The notes under the pieces were generated by a model. That model made no database searches. It was not told the DNA's origin and saw only the letters and a list, made by a program, of their open reading frames with translations. The translations under genes were made by a program, and so were the position numbers. From Sacculina carcini (lineage: Eukaryota > Arthropoda > Thecostraca > Sacculinidae), in the NCBI GenBank assembly GCA_916048095.2, contig OU696588.1, positions 5,543,501 to 5,607,500 of the forward strand: 64,000 nucleotides of DNA, given 5' to 3'. Below, in pieces: positions 45,000 through 56,863 of this stretch. Every line of letters begins with the position of its first letter. Position 1 is the stretch's first letter.

Positions 45000-45843
45000 A
45001 TGTTTATACTTTACTGATGCCCACACGGTGAGACGCCGACTTTGCCGCCGAAAGCCCGCCGTCAAACTGTCTGCGCTCGCCTATGCCGACGACGTTGCCC
45101 TGCTAGCCGACACAGCGGAGTCAGCGCAGTCACAGCTGAACAGGTTTGAGCGCGTCGCCGGCACAGTGGGTCTCAAGCTGAACCGCACCAAGTCGGAGGT
45201 GATGCACATCGGAGACGACAGTGGGATCAGCAGTGTGAGCACGCTCGACGGCGCTGAACTGGATGTGTGCACTAATTTTAAATACTTGGGATGCCAAATT
45301 ATGAGTTCGAGAAGTGCATACCGGCACAGACGAAGGCTTGCGTGGGTGGCAGCACGTCGTCTCAACACTCTGGTTAAGTGAAGCGGCACCAGCAGTGAAA
45401 GTGCAGCTGTTCAAGGCGTGCGTGCAGAGCGTGCTGCTGTACAGCGGTGAGTCATGGACACTGACCCAGTCTCTCGCTGATGAGATCGACGCTGGTCACC
45501 GTGCACTGCTGCGGTATGCCGTCGGTGTCCGTTATCCTCAGACCATGTCAAACGACGATGTGTATACCATCTCACAGTGTCGACCCGCCACTCACACCCT
45601 TCGTGCCAGCAGACTGAAACTGTTCGGTCTTACCGCCCGGCGACCTGAAACGCCTCTGGCTCTGGTGCTACACCCACAACATCAACCAACTGAGCCTTTC
45701 AGACGCGGCGGCGCCCTGAGGCGGACGTTCGTGACTCAACTGGTGGATGACATGACGAACAGCATCAACATGTCTGTCGACAACGCCTGGAGGATGGCTC
45801 AAGATAGACATCAGTGGGCAAAAGCCATCCGGAATATAGTCTA
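45000..45843 (+). pseudogene. LINE-D: non-LTR RT C-terminal fragment
   Basis: Starts just before the catalytic box LSALAYADDVALLADTAE and continues with GLKLNRTKSEVMHIG, NFKYLGCQI and LAWVAARRLNTLVK. A frameshift near 45375 moves to VKVQLFKACVQSVLLYSGES, WTLTQSL, and a C-terminal tail with AWRMAQDRHQWAKAI. This is the 3' part of a LINE of another clade than LINE-A, B or C (RTE-like pattern, uncertain). The 5' part is missing, and a TG-rich tail follows. Confidence 0.75.
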
Positions 45844-46236
45844 GTGCAATATAAATGTATTCCTTGTGTGTGTGCGTGTGTGTGTGAGAGTGTGTGTATG
45901 TGTGAGTGAGTGATATCTATTAAATGAAAACTTATGTCGTATAGGAATTGAAATTGACGTGAGTGTATGTTTATACCGAATAAATGCCTGATTTATATTT
46001 TATTTTATTTTTATTTTTTCCAGAATGTGCAATATGTCTTGGGTGTATGAGCGCTGTGTTACTGTGTGGTGATGGCTCGCCGGTCTTACTTTTACCATGT
46101 TTGATCGACATGCGAATATATATATATATATTATACTTTACCCAACCTGCGCAGTCGACTCAATTTCCCACTTGCTCCAGTCGTATTTTGCCTGTCGCGC
46201 GCTTGTAATTATTGTGTGCGCTATATTAAATACATG
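45844..46236. other. No gene seen
   Basis: TG-rich LINE tail, then AT-rich sequence up to the CATG target of LTR-5. Confidence 0.6.
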
Positions 46237-46485
46237 TGTAGCAGCACGGCGGATGCAAACACTGGCGTGGTTGATGAGCGAATGAATGTATTACACAGTG
46301 AAGGGTGAACGAACGTACAACGCAACTTGTGTCCAGTGACACTCACACACACGCACATGCACACAGGCATACAAACAATATCACACACACACTCATACAC
46401 GCAGTGACGTCAGTATGGATAGCCAACACACTGGCCGCTGCCATATATCCATATAAATATACGACGAGCGGGGTCAATGGCCACA
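46237..46485 (-). repeat. 3' LTR of LTR-5
   Basis: 249 bp, TGTAGCAGC...GGCCACA on the plus strand. Confidence 0.92.
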
Positions 46486-46510
46486 GCCCCCCCACAGGTG
46501 CCTGCACCGA

Positions 46511-49500
46511 CTACCTGAAGCGATATGGAGGCCGCACTGGTCTGGAGCGCCGGGACCAGATTCTGACAGTCGGCGGAGATGTTGACGCTGGCGATGGAGT
46601 TTGAGCTGGCGTCTGTGGTGAATCAGCGTGAACTGGCGCTGGAGACGAGGCCGCGAGTGGAGTCTGTGAAGTCTGGTCACTCCGCTCCAAATGTGCGGGC
46701 TTCAGTCGGTCCACTGCAACTGTATCTTCCTTGCCGTTATTGTTTATCACAAATGCTTTCTCCCCTCGATGAATCACCGCATATGGTCCTTGGTATGGAG
46801 GAGATAGCGGGGCTCTAACGCTGTCCACCCTTACGAACACGTGCGAAGCGGTTGACAGTGACGGTGAGATGAAAGGCCGGTGGGCGTCATAGCGGCGATG
46901 CCAAGCTGTCGGGACAGGCTTTAAGTCAGCAAATGACTTCACCAACTGGCGCGCCATCTCACTCGCTGGAACTAGATGAGTCTCAGTGAAAAATTGACCT
47001 GGAAGCCGGAATTTCTCCCCCAGAACGAGTTCTGCAGACGACGTTCCTATGTCGGGCTTGTACGACGAACGCATTCCCATTAGTACGACGGGGAGAGCTG
47101 ATGGCCAATTGATATTATTTTGCAGTGCAGCTGTCAATGATGCCTTCAGTTGCCGGTGCATGCGCTCAACCAGACCGTTCTGTTGGGGCATGTAGGCGCA
47201 TGACGTGGTTAATTGTGCTCCAAGTAACGCCCACAACTCTTTCCAGAGGTCAGAGACAAACTGACGCCCTCGGTCTGACGTGATAGAGAGACACATGCCG
47301 AACCTGGCCACCCAGTCCAACAAAGCTTTAGCGCATTCCGGTGCTGCCGCTGTTACCATCGGAAACGCCTCCGGGTAGCGAGTGAACCGATCAATCACGG
47401 TGAATATGTACCGGTATCCGCTGACCTCTGGTAGAGGGCCTACAATGTCCACATGGACACTTTCAAATCGACCGGAAGGCAGAGGTGGGCGACGAAGAGG
47501 AGTACGCTGGTGCCGCGCGACTTTGCACTGCTGACAATGCAAACAGCTTTTGGCCCATGTGGCAACTTTCGAGGAGAGCCGAGAAAACACAAATCTTTCT
47601 GAGATCAAGCGGCGTGTCACTCTGGCGCTGGGATGGTGCATGTTGTGGAACCGCTCGTACACCTCACGTTGCAGGGACACTGGTACTAAAGGACGATCTA
47701 CACCGGTCGAAATGTCGACGATGAGGCCCGTCGAATCACCGTCAACGCTACGTCGCACGATGCTGAGCGACGGAGACGCTGCCAGAGACGCCACTTCTTC
47801 ACAGGTCTGCTGTGCTTTCGCCAAACGCGACGAATCCATATTCTGCTGCGCTTCCGTGTACACGACGGACGAATGGTGCGTAGATTCTCTGTAGTCGGTC
47901 GTCGGTGGCCGACTCAGACAGTCGGAAACCACATTGTCGAGTCCGTTGATGTGACGTATGTCGGTCGAAAATTCACTAATGAACGCAAGCTGTCTCTGTA
48001 CGCGCGGAGAACGTTCGGATGAACTGGTGAAGGCGTATGTGAGCGGCTTGTGGTCAGTCCACAGTTGCAGTCCTGGGCGGCCTTCTAGCAAGTGGCGAAA
48101 ACGTTTTATGGCACTGAAGAGCGCATGGAGTTCTTTGTCGCCTGTACACCAGCGAAGTTGGGCAACCTGAAGCTTCCGTGAGTGGTATGCTAGAGGAACC
48201 CACACTCCACGTTGCTTCTGCAATATCACCGCTCCCACAGCTGTATCAGACGCATCGGCCACCACTCTGGTCGGGGCATCGTTCCAAGGAAACGCTAGAC
48301 GAGATGCGTGGGCTAGCGCACGTTTGCTCGCCTCAAAAGCAGAGTTTTGAGCCTCCGTCTAGTGAAAGGTGCGCTGACCGGAACTGCACACGTCATGGAG
48401 TGGCTGTACCAGCGCTGCAAGGCCTGGGATAAATCGATGAAAATGATTGATCATACCCAAATAGCGTTTACACTCATGAACGTTTTCTGGTGGATGTACA
48501 GCGACAAGATCGGCCACTTTGTCCGGCAGGGGCTCGATGCCGTCGGCGGAAACTTTCAGGCCGAGAAAGCGCACCTCAGACCTACCAAAAACACATTTTT
48601 CTGGTTTGATGACCAGGCCAGCTTTTCGGAGGCGGCGGAACAGCTCGTAAAGGTCGCGACGGTGCTGCTCAGCATCCGGTGAGTAGATCAGGATGTCGTC
48701 AATGTACACGTAAACATTGGACATACCGCGAAGCACTGAATCCATCAGTCGCTGAAACGTCTGCGCAGCGTTGGACAAGCCAAATGGGATGCGTCGGTAT
48801 TCAAACAGACCGAACGGGGTTGTGATCGCTGTCTTCTTCTGGTCCGGTCCGTACACAGGAATTTGATAGAACGCCCGTGCGAGGTCGACAGTGCTGAAGA
48901 TTGTTGCTCCACACAGCCGATCCGCAAAGGTCTGTAGGTGAGGTACCGGGTACCGGTCAGGAACAGTGAGTGCGTTGAGACGCTCATAGCACCCCACCAT
49001 TCGGTAGGACCTTCCTCCGTTTTTGTCAACTAGGTGGATCGGGCTGGACCACGGAGATGAAGATGGCACGACAATACCCTGACTGACCAGATATTCCAGC
49101 TCTTTCTTCGCTGCTGTCAATTTTGCCGGCATGAGGCGACGTGGTCGGGCGTGTACCGGATTTCCGCGAGTTATTATTCGGTGCTCAACTCCTGGAATTG
49201 TGACGGCGGCGAATCCGGACGGGAGAGTCGACAGCTGCTTGAACACACTCGAAAAGCGTATGTCACAGAGCAACTTGCCGTCGCCTTCCTTCTGATCATC
49301 AGATCGAACATGTGCAAGCAGAGGATGACTGTCATGTTTGTGTATGTAACTGGCAGTTGACAGAAATGTCGCGCTATCGGTTAGCCGGTGACTGCGCATA
49401 TCTACCAGCAGTCCGAACTCACATAGGAAATCTGCGCCGAGAATCGGTGTGGGCACTGCTGCTACAATAAATTTAAACGAGTATGACCTACCCAGGCCGA

Positions 49501-49732
49501 GATCCACGTTCAGGTCGCGTCCGACCTCGTACACAGGTATTATGGAACCGTTGGCAGCGCGGAGTCTTGGTCGGTGTAGAACACAGCGGTTCTCTCGGTC
49601 TGCAGGTAGCAAGGAAACTTCAGAGCCGCTGTCAACGAGATATCTTCGACCCGTGAGATCAGTGACATACAAGAGATGGCACTCACGATTGCTGCAGCCA
49701 GACGTCGCCATTACCGTCCGCTGCTCGGCTCG
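46511..49732 (-). pseudogene. pol: Pol of LTR-5, one in-frame TAG
   Basis: Protease YLVDSGSEVSLLP (DSG); RT with ATIFSTVDLARAFYQIP, RRIPFGLSNAAQTF and the catalytic YVYIDDILIYS; RNase H VVADASDTAVGAVI, DKELHALF and LWTDHKPL; integrase zinc region with HNMHHPSARVTRRL and CLHCQQCK, core HVDIVGPLP, TSDRGRQF and NGLVERMHR; C-terminal proline/serine-rich tail. A TAG at 48359-48361 splits RT from RNase H; the frame is the same on both sides, so this is one nonsense change, not a frameshift. Pol is in the -1 frame of gag. Conventional Ty3/Gypsy type, distinct from LTR-1/2/4. Confidence 0.9.
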
Positions 49733-49738
49733 TTTCCC
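49695..49738 (-). promoter_or_regulatory. -1 frameshift signal of LTR-5
   Basis: GGGAAAC (minus strand, 49738-49732) in phase with gag, 8-nt spacer, then CAGCGGACG (49723-49715) pairing with CGTCTGGCTG (49704-49695) with one bulged G and one G-U pair. Confidence 0.7.
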
Positions 49739-50560
49739 GGAAAAGTTTTGAAGTCACTCGTGAACGTACAAGACCCGAGACACTTGCGGGCTGCGGGGCC
49801 GAACTTACGATGCAGGCGGCACCACCGGTCAGTGAAGGCGGTCGGCTGCGATGACTTGTGGCGTGAGGGACTTTGCCTCCGTTGTGGCCCTGGTGATTGT
49901 ACAGTTGCCTTACGTCCGCTGCTACGAAATCTCACCGCATTAGCTGTGTGATCCACGTCGATCTCGCTGTCATTCGGAGTCACATGCGCTACCACAGGGA
50001 GGGTCGGCAGAGCTGGTTGATGGTAAGTATCAGCGCGTAGGGCGACATCGCGGAGGCAATCACTGTTGAGCCAGTCGCGGCAGAGCAACTGCAGATTGTC
50101 AGGCATTCTGCACAGGAAAGCCTAACGAATAATTTGATGGTCCGTGTCGTCTGGATAAAGAATGGCAATATCCTCAAACAACTGTGATGGTTTTCTTGAA
50201 CCGAGCTGTCTTGGAAGGCTCTCGAATCGTCTGAAGCGCTCCGCAGAGGTGAGCTGTAGTCTGCTCCTCAATCTGCGCCGCAGAAGATCGTAGCAGTCTG
50301 AAGCAAGAGGCGACTGAGACACAATGTCTTTTACAAGTCGGAATTGAGACGACGGCAGTTTCGCGAGCAATTTGCGGAACTTTGTTGTCTGCGTAGAAAT
50401 GCCTCCGTCTTCCAGCAGATTGTCGCACATTAACAGTATATGTGTGTCATTGACACACACATTGTCACGACATTGACACATATGTGTCAATGTCGATCTC
50501 ATCGAAAGCTGGCAATTCAACACGAACTGGAGCGCAAAAAACATCTTTATCCGGCTTTTT
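49711..50560 (-). pseudogene. gag: Gag of LTR-5, damaged
   Basis: The C-terminal half (49711-50106) reads PDNLQLLCRDWLN and ends WCRLHRKFGPAARKCLGSC, a C-x-H-x-C-type motif common to one group of Gypsy Gags that lack a CCHC knuckle. A TAG at 50122-50124 interrupts the frame (same frame on both sides; upstream FRKLLAKLPSSQFRLVKDIV). The N-terminal region is frameshifted around 50440-50500, where a block of GACACATATGTGTC-like inverted words seems to have been added. Confidence 0.78.
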
Positions 50561-50624
50561 CATCCGGCATGTTGGCTGTTGACAAGAAGTTAATCTCGTT
50601 TGGATCGCTGAAGAATTTGTTCGA

Positions 50625-50642
50625 AGAAAGTCGGGGTCACCA
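50625..50642 (-). other. Primer-binding site of LTR-5
   Basis: TGGTGACCCCGACTTTCT on the minus strand, 2 nt after the 5' LTR. A usual tRNA-complementary site; the tRNA was not identified. Confidence 0.7.
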
Positions 50643-50644
50643 CT

Positions 50645-50893
50645 TGTAGCAGCACGGCGGATGCAAACACTGGCGTGGTTGATGAGCGAATGAATGTATT
50701 ACACAGTGAAGGGTGAACGAACGTACAACGCAACTTGTGTCCAGTGACACTCACACACACGCACATGCACACAGGCATACAAACAATATCACACACACAC
50801 TCATACACGCAGTGACGTCAGTATGGATAGCCAACACACTGGCCGCTGCCATATATCCATATAAATATACGACGAGCGGGGTCACTGGCCACA
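50645..50893 (-). repeat. 5' LTR of LTR-5
   Basis: 249-bp partner of 46237-46485. Confidence 0.92.
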
Positions 50894-51112
50894 CATGTTT
50901 GTTGTTGTTTGTTGTTATATATAGACACTCATTAAAAGACATCATTACAAGTTTACGTATTATAAAAAAAGAATCAATCCTTTTATTTTTTTATAATTGA
51001 AATCATTTAGGGCTTATACTAATCAATTGATACGCTTATGTATTGTAACAAACAAAAGAAGGACTCAGCAAATCGATATCTTACTGCTTCTGTGTTGATT
51101 TTTGAAGATGAG

Positions 51113-51116
<4 letters not shown>

Positions 51117-51173
<57 letters not shown>
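51117..51173. repeat. (TA)n microsatellite
   Basis: About 28 TA units. The surrounding 50894-51760 is AT-rich, with no gene seen. Confidence 0.95.
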
Positions 51174-51175
<2 letters not shown>

Positions 51176-51562
51176 GCATATTGGCAGTCATGAATGGAAA
51201 AGACTAACCGGCGAACCATTGCCACAATCAACTCGGAGAATAAATAATAAAATTAAATACAATTACAATAATGTGATGACATAAAAAATATAATTATTAT
51301 ATACAGCAATCAACCGTAGCTCTGTTCTTACTGATGAAGTCGTATCAACTGCTACATAGTGTGAGCTATTCAGATTGTTTTAGATCAAAAGTGCATTGAA
51401 ACCTTGTTGCACAGACAGATTTGTATGCAGTCCAACAAAATAGATTGCTGAATGTGACAGCAGATGATATTTTAGTAATGCTTGGAGGATTCATGTTGAG
51501 TGGATTTGCTAAATATCCAAACAATAGGTTTTATTGGAGTCGTAAAGATGATAGTCCTGGCA

Positions 51563-51640
51563 GAACCGTAGCAACCGCCCCAGCACCCCCCAACCCCCAC
51601 CGGGGCGGCCCGAGTGTTGAGGAGCCCCGTTGACTGACAC
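51563..51640 (-). repeat. AGAGCCGT-family MITE fragment
   Basis: Begins AGAACCGTAGCAACCGCCCC and includes GAGTGTTGAGGAGCCCCGTT, matching the inverse of the right half of 21432-21680. Confidence 0.65.
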
Positions 51641-51766
51641 ATGCTATTGAAATATATTCTAAAATAGTGTATAAAGGTATCGTAAGTCTCCAGGATACCG
51701 AGGGGCTGCTCGAAATTGCATTTTCCCTAAGTCGTACCTCTAATATAATGCTGTATTTAAAATGGG

Positions 51767-51970
51767 AAGTCGCGGCGCCAAGGGGGGTCTTGGGGGGCTA
51801 CTGCCCCCCCCCCCCCCGTCAAATATTTCAAGCACCCCTAAGCCTCCCCCAAAATCAATCATGGACATGGAATTTCTTTCCACTGTAAATGAAGCTTTAC
51901 TGCCTACATTAATCTTATTTGTCCTTACCCCCCTCAGTCCCCCATCGTAAAAATCCTGACGCCGCCACTG
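51767..51970. mobile_element. hAT-like MITE, GTGGCGGCGCCA family
   Basis: Right end TGACGCCGCCACTG, degraded left end AAGTCGCGGCGCCA, flanked by AAAATGGG (51759-51766) and ATAATGGG (51971-51978), 7 of 8 bases matching. Same family as 55207-55558 (shared CCACTG ends, C-run, AAATCAATCATGGACATGGA-type interior). Confidence 0.75.
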
Positions 51971-52279
51971 ATAATGGGGGTCAAAATTATTGCCTTCGGG
52001 AGGTGGACATAAGACCATTTATCCGCTATGAGTCGTGGTAGTTTGACCTAAAACTCGTAGTAAAATGGAGCATACATGCTGAAAGTGTTTTCTTCGCATA
52101 TAATGGAATAATGTTACTGTTAGGCGCCCAGCGTCCAGAAAACTGGACAGCTCATCTTAAAAACTATTAAATATTTATCTGTGAAATTTACTACAAATGT
52201 TGAGTGTGCCATAAATAGGCGTTCCTATGAAAATCACTCATCTACCTATTTTGGTTAAATTTGGGCATTAATGGGTTAA

Positions 52280-53045
52280 CTCCTATATCTTTTCTAAGAT
52301 CGACTGTTGCAACTTGCTCTTCTTCCCTTGAAATATATCCACCAACTCCAAGCAGTGATCAACCTTGCTTGTCGGTTTGTACTGAGTCTTCCTCCGCGAA
52401 CCCCCACATCGGCGCATATCCGGCAGATCGGTTGGTTACCTGCTCTTTCTCTTATTCGCTATAAGTTATGTTGTCTGGTCTTCAAACTCATCCACTCTGC
52501 CTCTTCTCCTTTTTATCTCCGCTCCCTATTGACTCTCAATAATCGTACTTCTTGTCGCATTCATGTGCCATTAGTCTGCGACAGTAATCAACACGTTGAC
52601 CGAACTGCAATGTATCCATGGACACAACACGAGGCTAACTGCTGACAATGGTACACTCGCTCATACACCCCACTCTAGCACACGGACATAAACACACGCT
52701 TACACAAGGATCATGTGTCACGAGCTTCACCGCGTGTAACCATGAACGTTCACACAGTCACACACCAACATACATACACGCTCACACAATGTTAACGCGA
52801 CGCAAGGCTAACGTACATCCATGAATCGAGCACGTGCAAACGTCATGGGCGTGCTGACACTACATACATACTGGCGCTGTCCTGCTCTTCATCAATCTTC
52901 TTGGTCATCCAACTCTTTTTATTTCTCTGCTCCTCGTATCTATCTCTGCTACTCGCTTCCATCTCACCTTCACCACAAGTCTTCATTCCGATCCTTTTCT
53001 GCTTATCTTCATAAATATCTGCTCACTCGTTCTCTTGATGATTGA
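52280..53045 (+). pseudogene. LINE-B ORF2, 3' part
   Basis: Continues the RT thumb region of 25214-26685 in the same phase directly after the TTAA (SYIFSKIDCCN, aligned with SYIFPHLNYCS of LINE-A). A frameshift near 52325 moves to INLACRFVLSLPPRTPTSAH and IGWLPALSLIRYKL. About 250 bp of CA-rich DNA interrupts it at 52600-52860. The C-terminal block (SAPRIYLCYSLPSHLHHKSS) follows in shifted frames. Dead copy. Confidence 0.82.
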
Positions 53046-54193
53046 ATGTATGATTGGTCCTTGGTTATATGTGTGTTGTTCGTGTTGATCGTCATGTGTT
53101 GTTCCCTCGTTGTTCTTTCTTGATGTTTGTCTTTTCAATCACCGTGAATTATCTGTTTTCGTTGCTGCGTCCCGTTTTTTGCATCTCTTGCATTCGTCTT
53201 TGTCTGGTCAGGCTTCGCTCTGCTACTGGCAACCGTGTAATTCCAGTGCAACCAGATTCATGGTCGAGTCGTCAGCGACTAAACCGGCTCCCACTGTTCT
53301 GCAGTGAGGAGGGTGGATAGACACCCGACAGGAAAAAAACCAGTTCCAAGGGCGGATGAGCTATCTGATAGCCAACGGCCATCTAGCATGCTCCAGTTTT
53401 GCAAACGTGATTTCTTTTTTCTATTTGTGCCTACTCCCTGGTCGATGTGGTGTTCCTGTCAGTTGTTGTTTCGCGTCTGTGTGTAAATATGTGCGCTATA
53501 TCAAATATATGTTGTTGTTGTGCAATAATATTGTTGGTGGAAACACCAGCGTAAACACACGAAATCACACGCTAACAGGCCGTATATTCGGACGGTGAGA
53601 ACGTGTAGGAACAGCGATAACCTACTAAACACTGCGACACCGCCTGAGGTTGTGGGCTGCTTGTCTGCTGCTAAAAAATGGAAATGGAAACACAATAAAA
53701 TAGATAATACACATTAAATACGCAATTGCAAAAAGACATCGGCGCTGATAGGCTAAAGCTGAGTACTGAGTATGAGGCATAGATGAATAACGTGGAAAAC
53801 AACAACAATACGCAATCACGACAATAAATGAATGAATAAAAACAGTGAAACAACATTTACACTCATTCCGCTATCCCAGCAACATCTGGTGACAAGTTTC
53901 TCGCCACCATTCACGCCACCGCTACACATTGAGCCAACTCTTCTTGGTCCCGGCTGTAGCAAGATGTTGTACACTTTTTGTGCCTAATGAGTCGCATATA
54001 AGTCAAAATATTCATTCTCTCGTGACATTTGTGTTGTTGCTCTTCGTGCCTTGAAAATCAAATCCCAGCTGATCCTACCAACTTTGATCCAAGGTTTCTC
54101 ATATGCAGTCAATTAACAGGTAATGCTATCAAATTGAGTAACTATTCCTAGTTGTTTCGTTTCAACGTCCATAATCAGCTATATTATGTAGAG
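53046..54193. other. LINE tail and unassigned DNA
   Basis: Probable LINE-B 3' untranslated region, then AT-rich sequence without recognisable gene or repeat ends. Confidence 0.5.
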
Positions 54194-54440
54194 CAGTGGT
54201 TCTTAACCTTTTCTGTCCCGTTACCTCACATGAATTTCCTTGGCACCTCCATTACCCCATTCAGATTCGAAATTTAATGGGGAGTGGTAGCCGCACTGCT
54301 ATTGGCTGGCCCGCTGCGGGGCTCCCCAATTGTCCCCACGTTGATGTCAAAATCAACTGTCACCATTATCCTGCCATTACCCCCAGCAAAACCCCAAATT
54401 ACCCCACTTGGGGTAATTACCCACAGGTTAAGAACCACTG
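54194..54440. mobile_element. hAT MITE, CAGTGGTTCTTAACC ends, perfect TSD
   Basis: A 247-bp element with 16-bp inverted ends CAGTGGTTCTTAACCT / AGGTTAAGAACCACTG and identical 8-bp duplications ATGTAGAG (54186-54193 and 54441-54448). The ends are of Charlie-like hAT type. No coding capacity. Confidence 0.92.
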
Positions 54441-54448
54441 ATGTAGAG

Positions 54449-55198
54449 ATTGCTGGACCTGGAGTGATTTGATATGTGCCTGTGACCGCTAACAGAAGCA
54501 TAACGCAATCATCGTCACGTTGCCATATGGTAGTAATCACCACACGCTCACACTGTGTTTTCACATGTGTTGCAGTTTTATTGCACATGCATTGTGCATT
54601 GAAACACATGCAACGTACAACATTCGCTCTACTCCATGACTTGTTATTGTGAAAGTCGTCAGTGAGCGAGTGTACGTGAAGTTCTGAGTTTTTCCGCAGT
54701 GTTTCAGTGGCGCTGCACACCAGTGCTTGCGTCGACTCTCTAGCCTCGGGCATTTCGACGGCTCGTGACGTCCGTCTGTTTCGCTGGACAGACAGGTGCG
54801 TTGTTCTGGTCGTGCAGTGAGGCGACATCACGATGACGTCCGAGGAGAAAACTGTCAGCAAGGGAGACGAGTCTCCAGTCAACTGTCACACCGCCACTCA
54901 CGGTCAGTTCACCTGTTTTGTCACTACATTCAACAAGAACAAATAACCAGCAGCTTTTCGGTCATTAGACAAACACTGAACACCGAAATGTCTGGCGCCG
55001 AACACCGAAATGTTCTCTCATTTCGTCCCCTCTTCGTTGTGTAGCTGGCGATATTCATTAGCCACGCATATTCCAGCTGCTCATTGAGACATCAGCTTCA
55101 TTTCCAGCTGGTCTGGTTAAAAAACGTATTGAACAATATCATCTCATACTTTATTCAATTGTCATATTTCAACTATACCCTGGTTTATTTCTATCATA
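54449..55198. other. No gene seen
   Basis: Non-repetitive-looking sequence. Open frames (for example 202 codons on the minus strand, 54274-54882) overlap the MITE and show no domain. Confidence 0.5.
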
Positions 55199-55206
55199 AT
55201 ATTGGC

Positions 55207-55558
55207 CAGTGGCGGCGCCAGGATTTTTTCGATGGGGGGTTGAGGGGGCTAAGGAAAAAGTTGTGGGGTCTAAGGAAAAAGTTGTGGGGTCTAAGGAAAA
55301 AGTTGTGGGGGCTAAGGAAAAAGTTGTGGGGGCTTGGCGAAGCATGTAGAGCTACACTCGAACACTGACTACATGATATAATAAGGGACTGGGGAACACT
55401 GATTGAGTCTTCGAACTTGAACAAAAATTACATTCACAGCGGTAAGAAATTTTAATGTCCATGATTATGATTTGGGGGGGCTTAGGGGAGCTTGGCATTT
55501 TTGTGGGGGCTGGATCCCCCCCCCCCCCCCCCCCCCCCTCCCACTGGCGCCGCCACTG
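55207..55558. mobile_element. hAT-like MITE, GTGGCGGCGCCAG family, perfect TSD
   Basis: A 352-bp element with inverted ends CAGTGGCGGCGCCAG / CTGGCGCCGCCACTG and identical 8-bp duplications ATATTGGC (55199-55206 and 55559-55566). Inside are about five tandem units of CTAAGGAAAAAGTTGTGGGG (55249-55335) and a C21-like run near 55518. Confidence 0.92.
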
Positions 55559-55566
55559 ATATTGGC

Positions 55567-56627
55567 TTTCAAGCAGCAAGCAGCTAGCGATGTGCTCGTA
55601 ATTCAACTGCACAATTTGCAATGCCATGACGTCATCAGCCATATGTTTCCACCATCTTCGTGATTGTACTTTTGTTGACTGCTAACTCGTGCGTTCATAA
55701 GTCATGCACAATATTGCCAATACTGTACTCTAACAGGCTGGTTTGTGTTGTTCTGCTCTGCGCTGCATTTGCGGTTATGCCTGACTGATTATCGCTTCGT
55801 CCTTGAGTACTCTTTCTTATCTTTCTCTCGCAATCTTCTCTCTCCCAACATCACCACTCTACCAATATAAACGAGCAGAAATTTGCTTTCCACCGACTAA
55901 TGTTCACCTATATTATCAGCGCAATCACATTGTTCTCTGCTTTCTGCGTCAAGTTTCTGTTGGTCTCAATAGACTTGTCAGTACATAAAAAGATTAATAT
56001 GGCCGATAATCTAACCTGTTTTTTATGCCTTGATTCCCTGTGACCCTTCTTTCTAGATCAACACTAAGAGATGATTATTGACAAAGAGTTGCTTGAGTGA
56101 GGGATCAAACAAGTCCTATTAGCATATTCCAGCTTAGTTCGTAACTAAATCATATAAACACAATATATTTCTGTCAATACAATATTATTCTACCATATAC
56201 ACTCATCAGTTTTGTATATCATTCCATATATACTATAGCAGCAAATCCAACACGAAGCATTTGCATTGAAGCATTGTCATAATACAAATGATTGACAGTG
56301 GTAGAAATGTTAGAATGACAGTGATGCAGTTTGTGTTAGTTACACAGCAACCAAATCTCAACACAACACAACTACTGTTGTTCACTAGTTATGCAGTGTG
56401 CAAATTTCAACACACTGGTGTGTGTGAGTGTGTATGCATGCATTGTGTGTGTGTATGGATTGTGTGTGTGTGTATGGATTGTGTGTGTGTGGGTGTGTGT
56501 GTGTGTCTGTGTGTGAGGGAGGCACGAGGGGTGGTTGCAGTGCGTGTCGTTGCAGTGCTAGCAAGCGTTGTGAAGGCCAACCTTACTTGCAACTGTGAAA
56601 AACAATGCGTGAAAGCCGTGCATCGCA
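55567..56627. other. No gene seen
   Basis: AT-rich DNA and TG-rich patches (56425-56515). No supported feature. Confidence 0.55.

Positions 56628-56863
<236 letters not shown>

Larger units (their letters stand above)
46237..50893 (-). mobile_element. LTR-5: Ty3/Gypsy element with two in-frame stops
   Basis: 249-bp LTRs (46237-46485 and 50645-50893) differ at one visible base (GTCAATGG/GTCACTGG). Flanks show the 4-bp duplication CATG (46233-46236 and 50894-50897). Gag and pol are on the minus strand. A C/G-rich polypurine tract (GTGGGGGGGC, minus strand) adjoins the 3' LTR, and a TGG primer site adjoins the 5' LTR. A recent insertion by LTR identity, yet pol has one TAG and gag has one TAG plus a disturbed N-terminus. 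Confidence 0.9.
26690..52275. mobile_element. PiggyBac-type insertion (25.6 kb, filled with nested elements)
   Basis: LINE-B is split at a TTAA present on both sides (26686-26689 and 52276-52279); removing the insert rejoins the LINE reading frame at the junction. The termini are inverted, CCCATTAA on the left and TTAATGGG on the right, and the TTAA target with CCC ends is the piggyBac signature. A hairpin, CTGGCGTCCA / TGGACGCCAG (26701-26726), lies just inside the left end; related hairpins occur at 40546-40566 and 52133-52148. No piggyBac transposase is present. Most of the length is later LTR elements, so the founding element may have been a small MITE. Alternatively, two copies may bound a composite unit. 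Confidence 0.75.
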
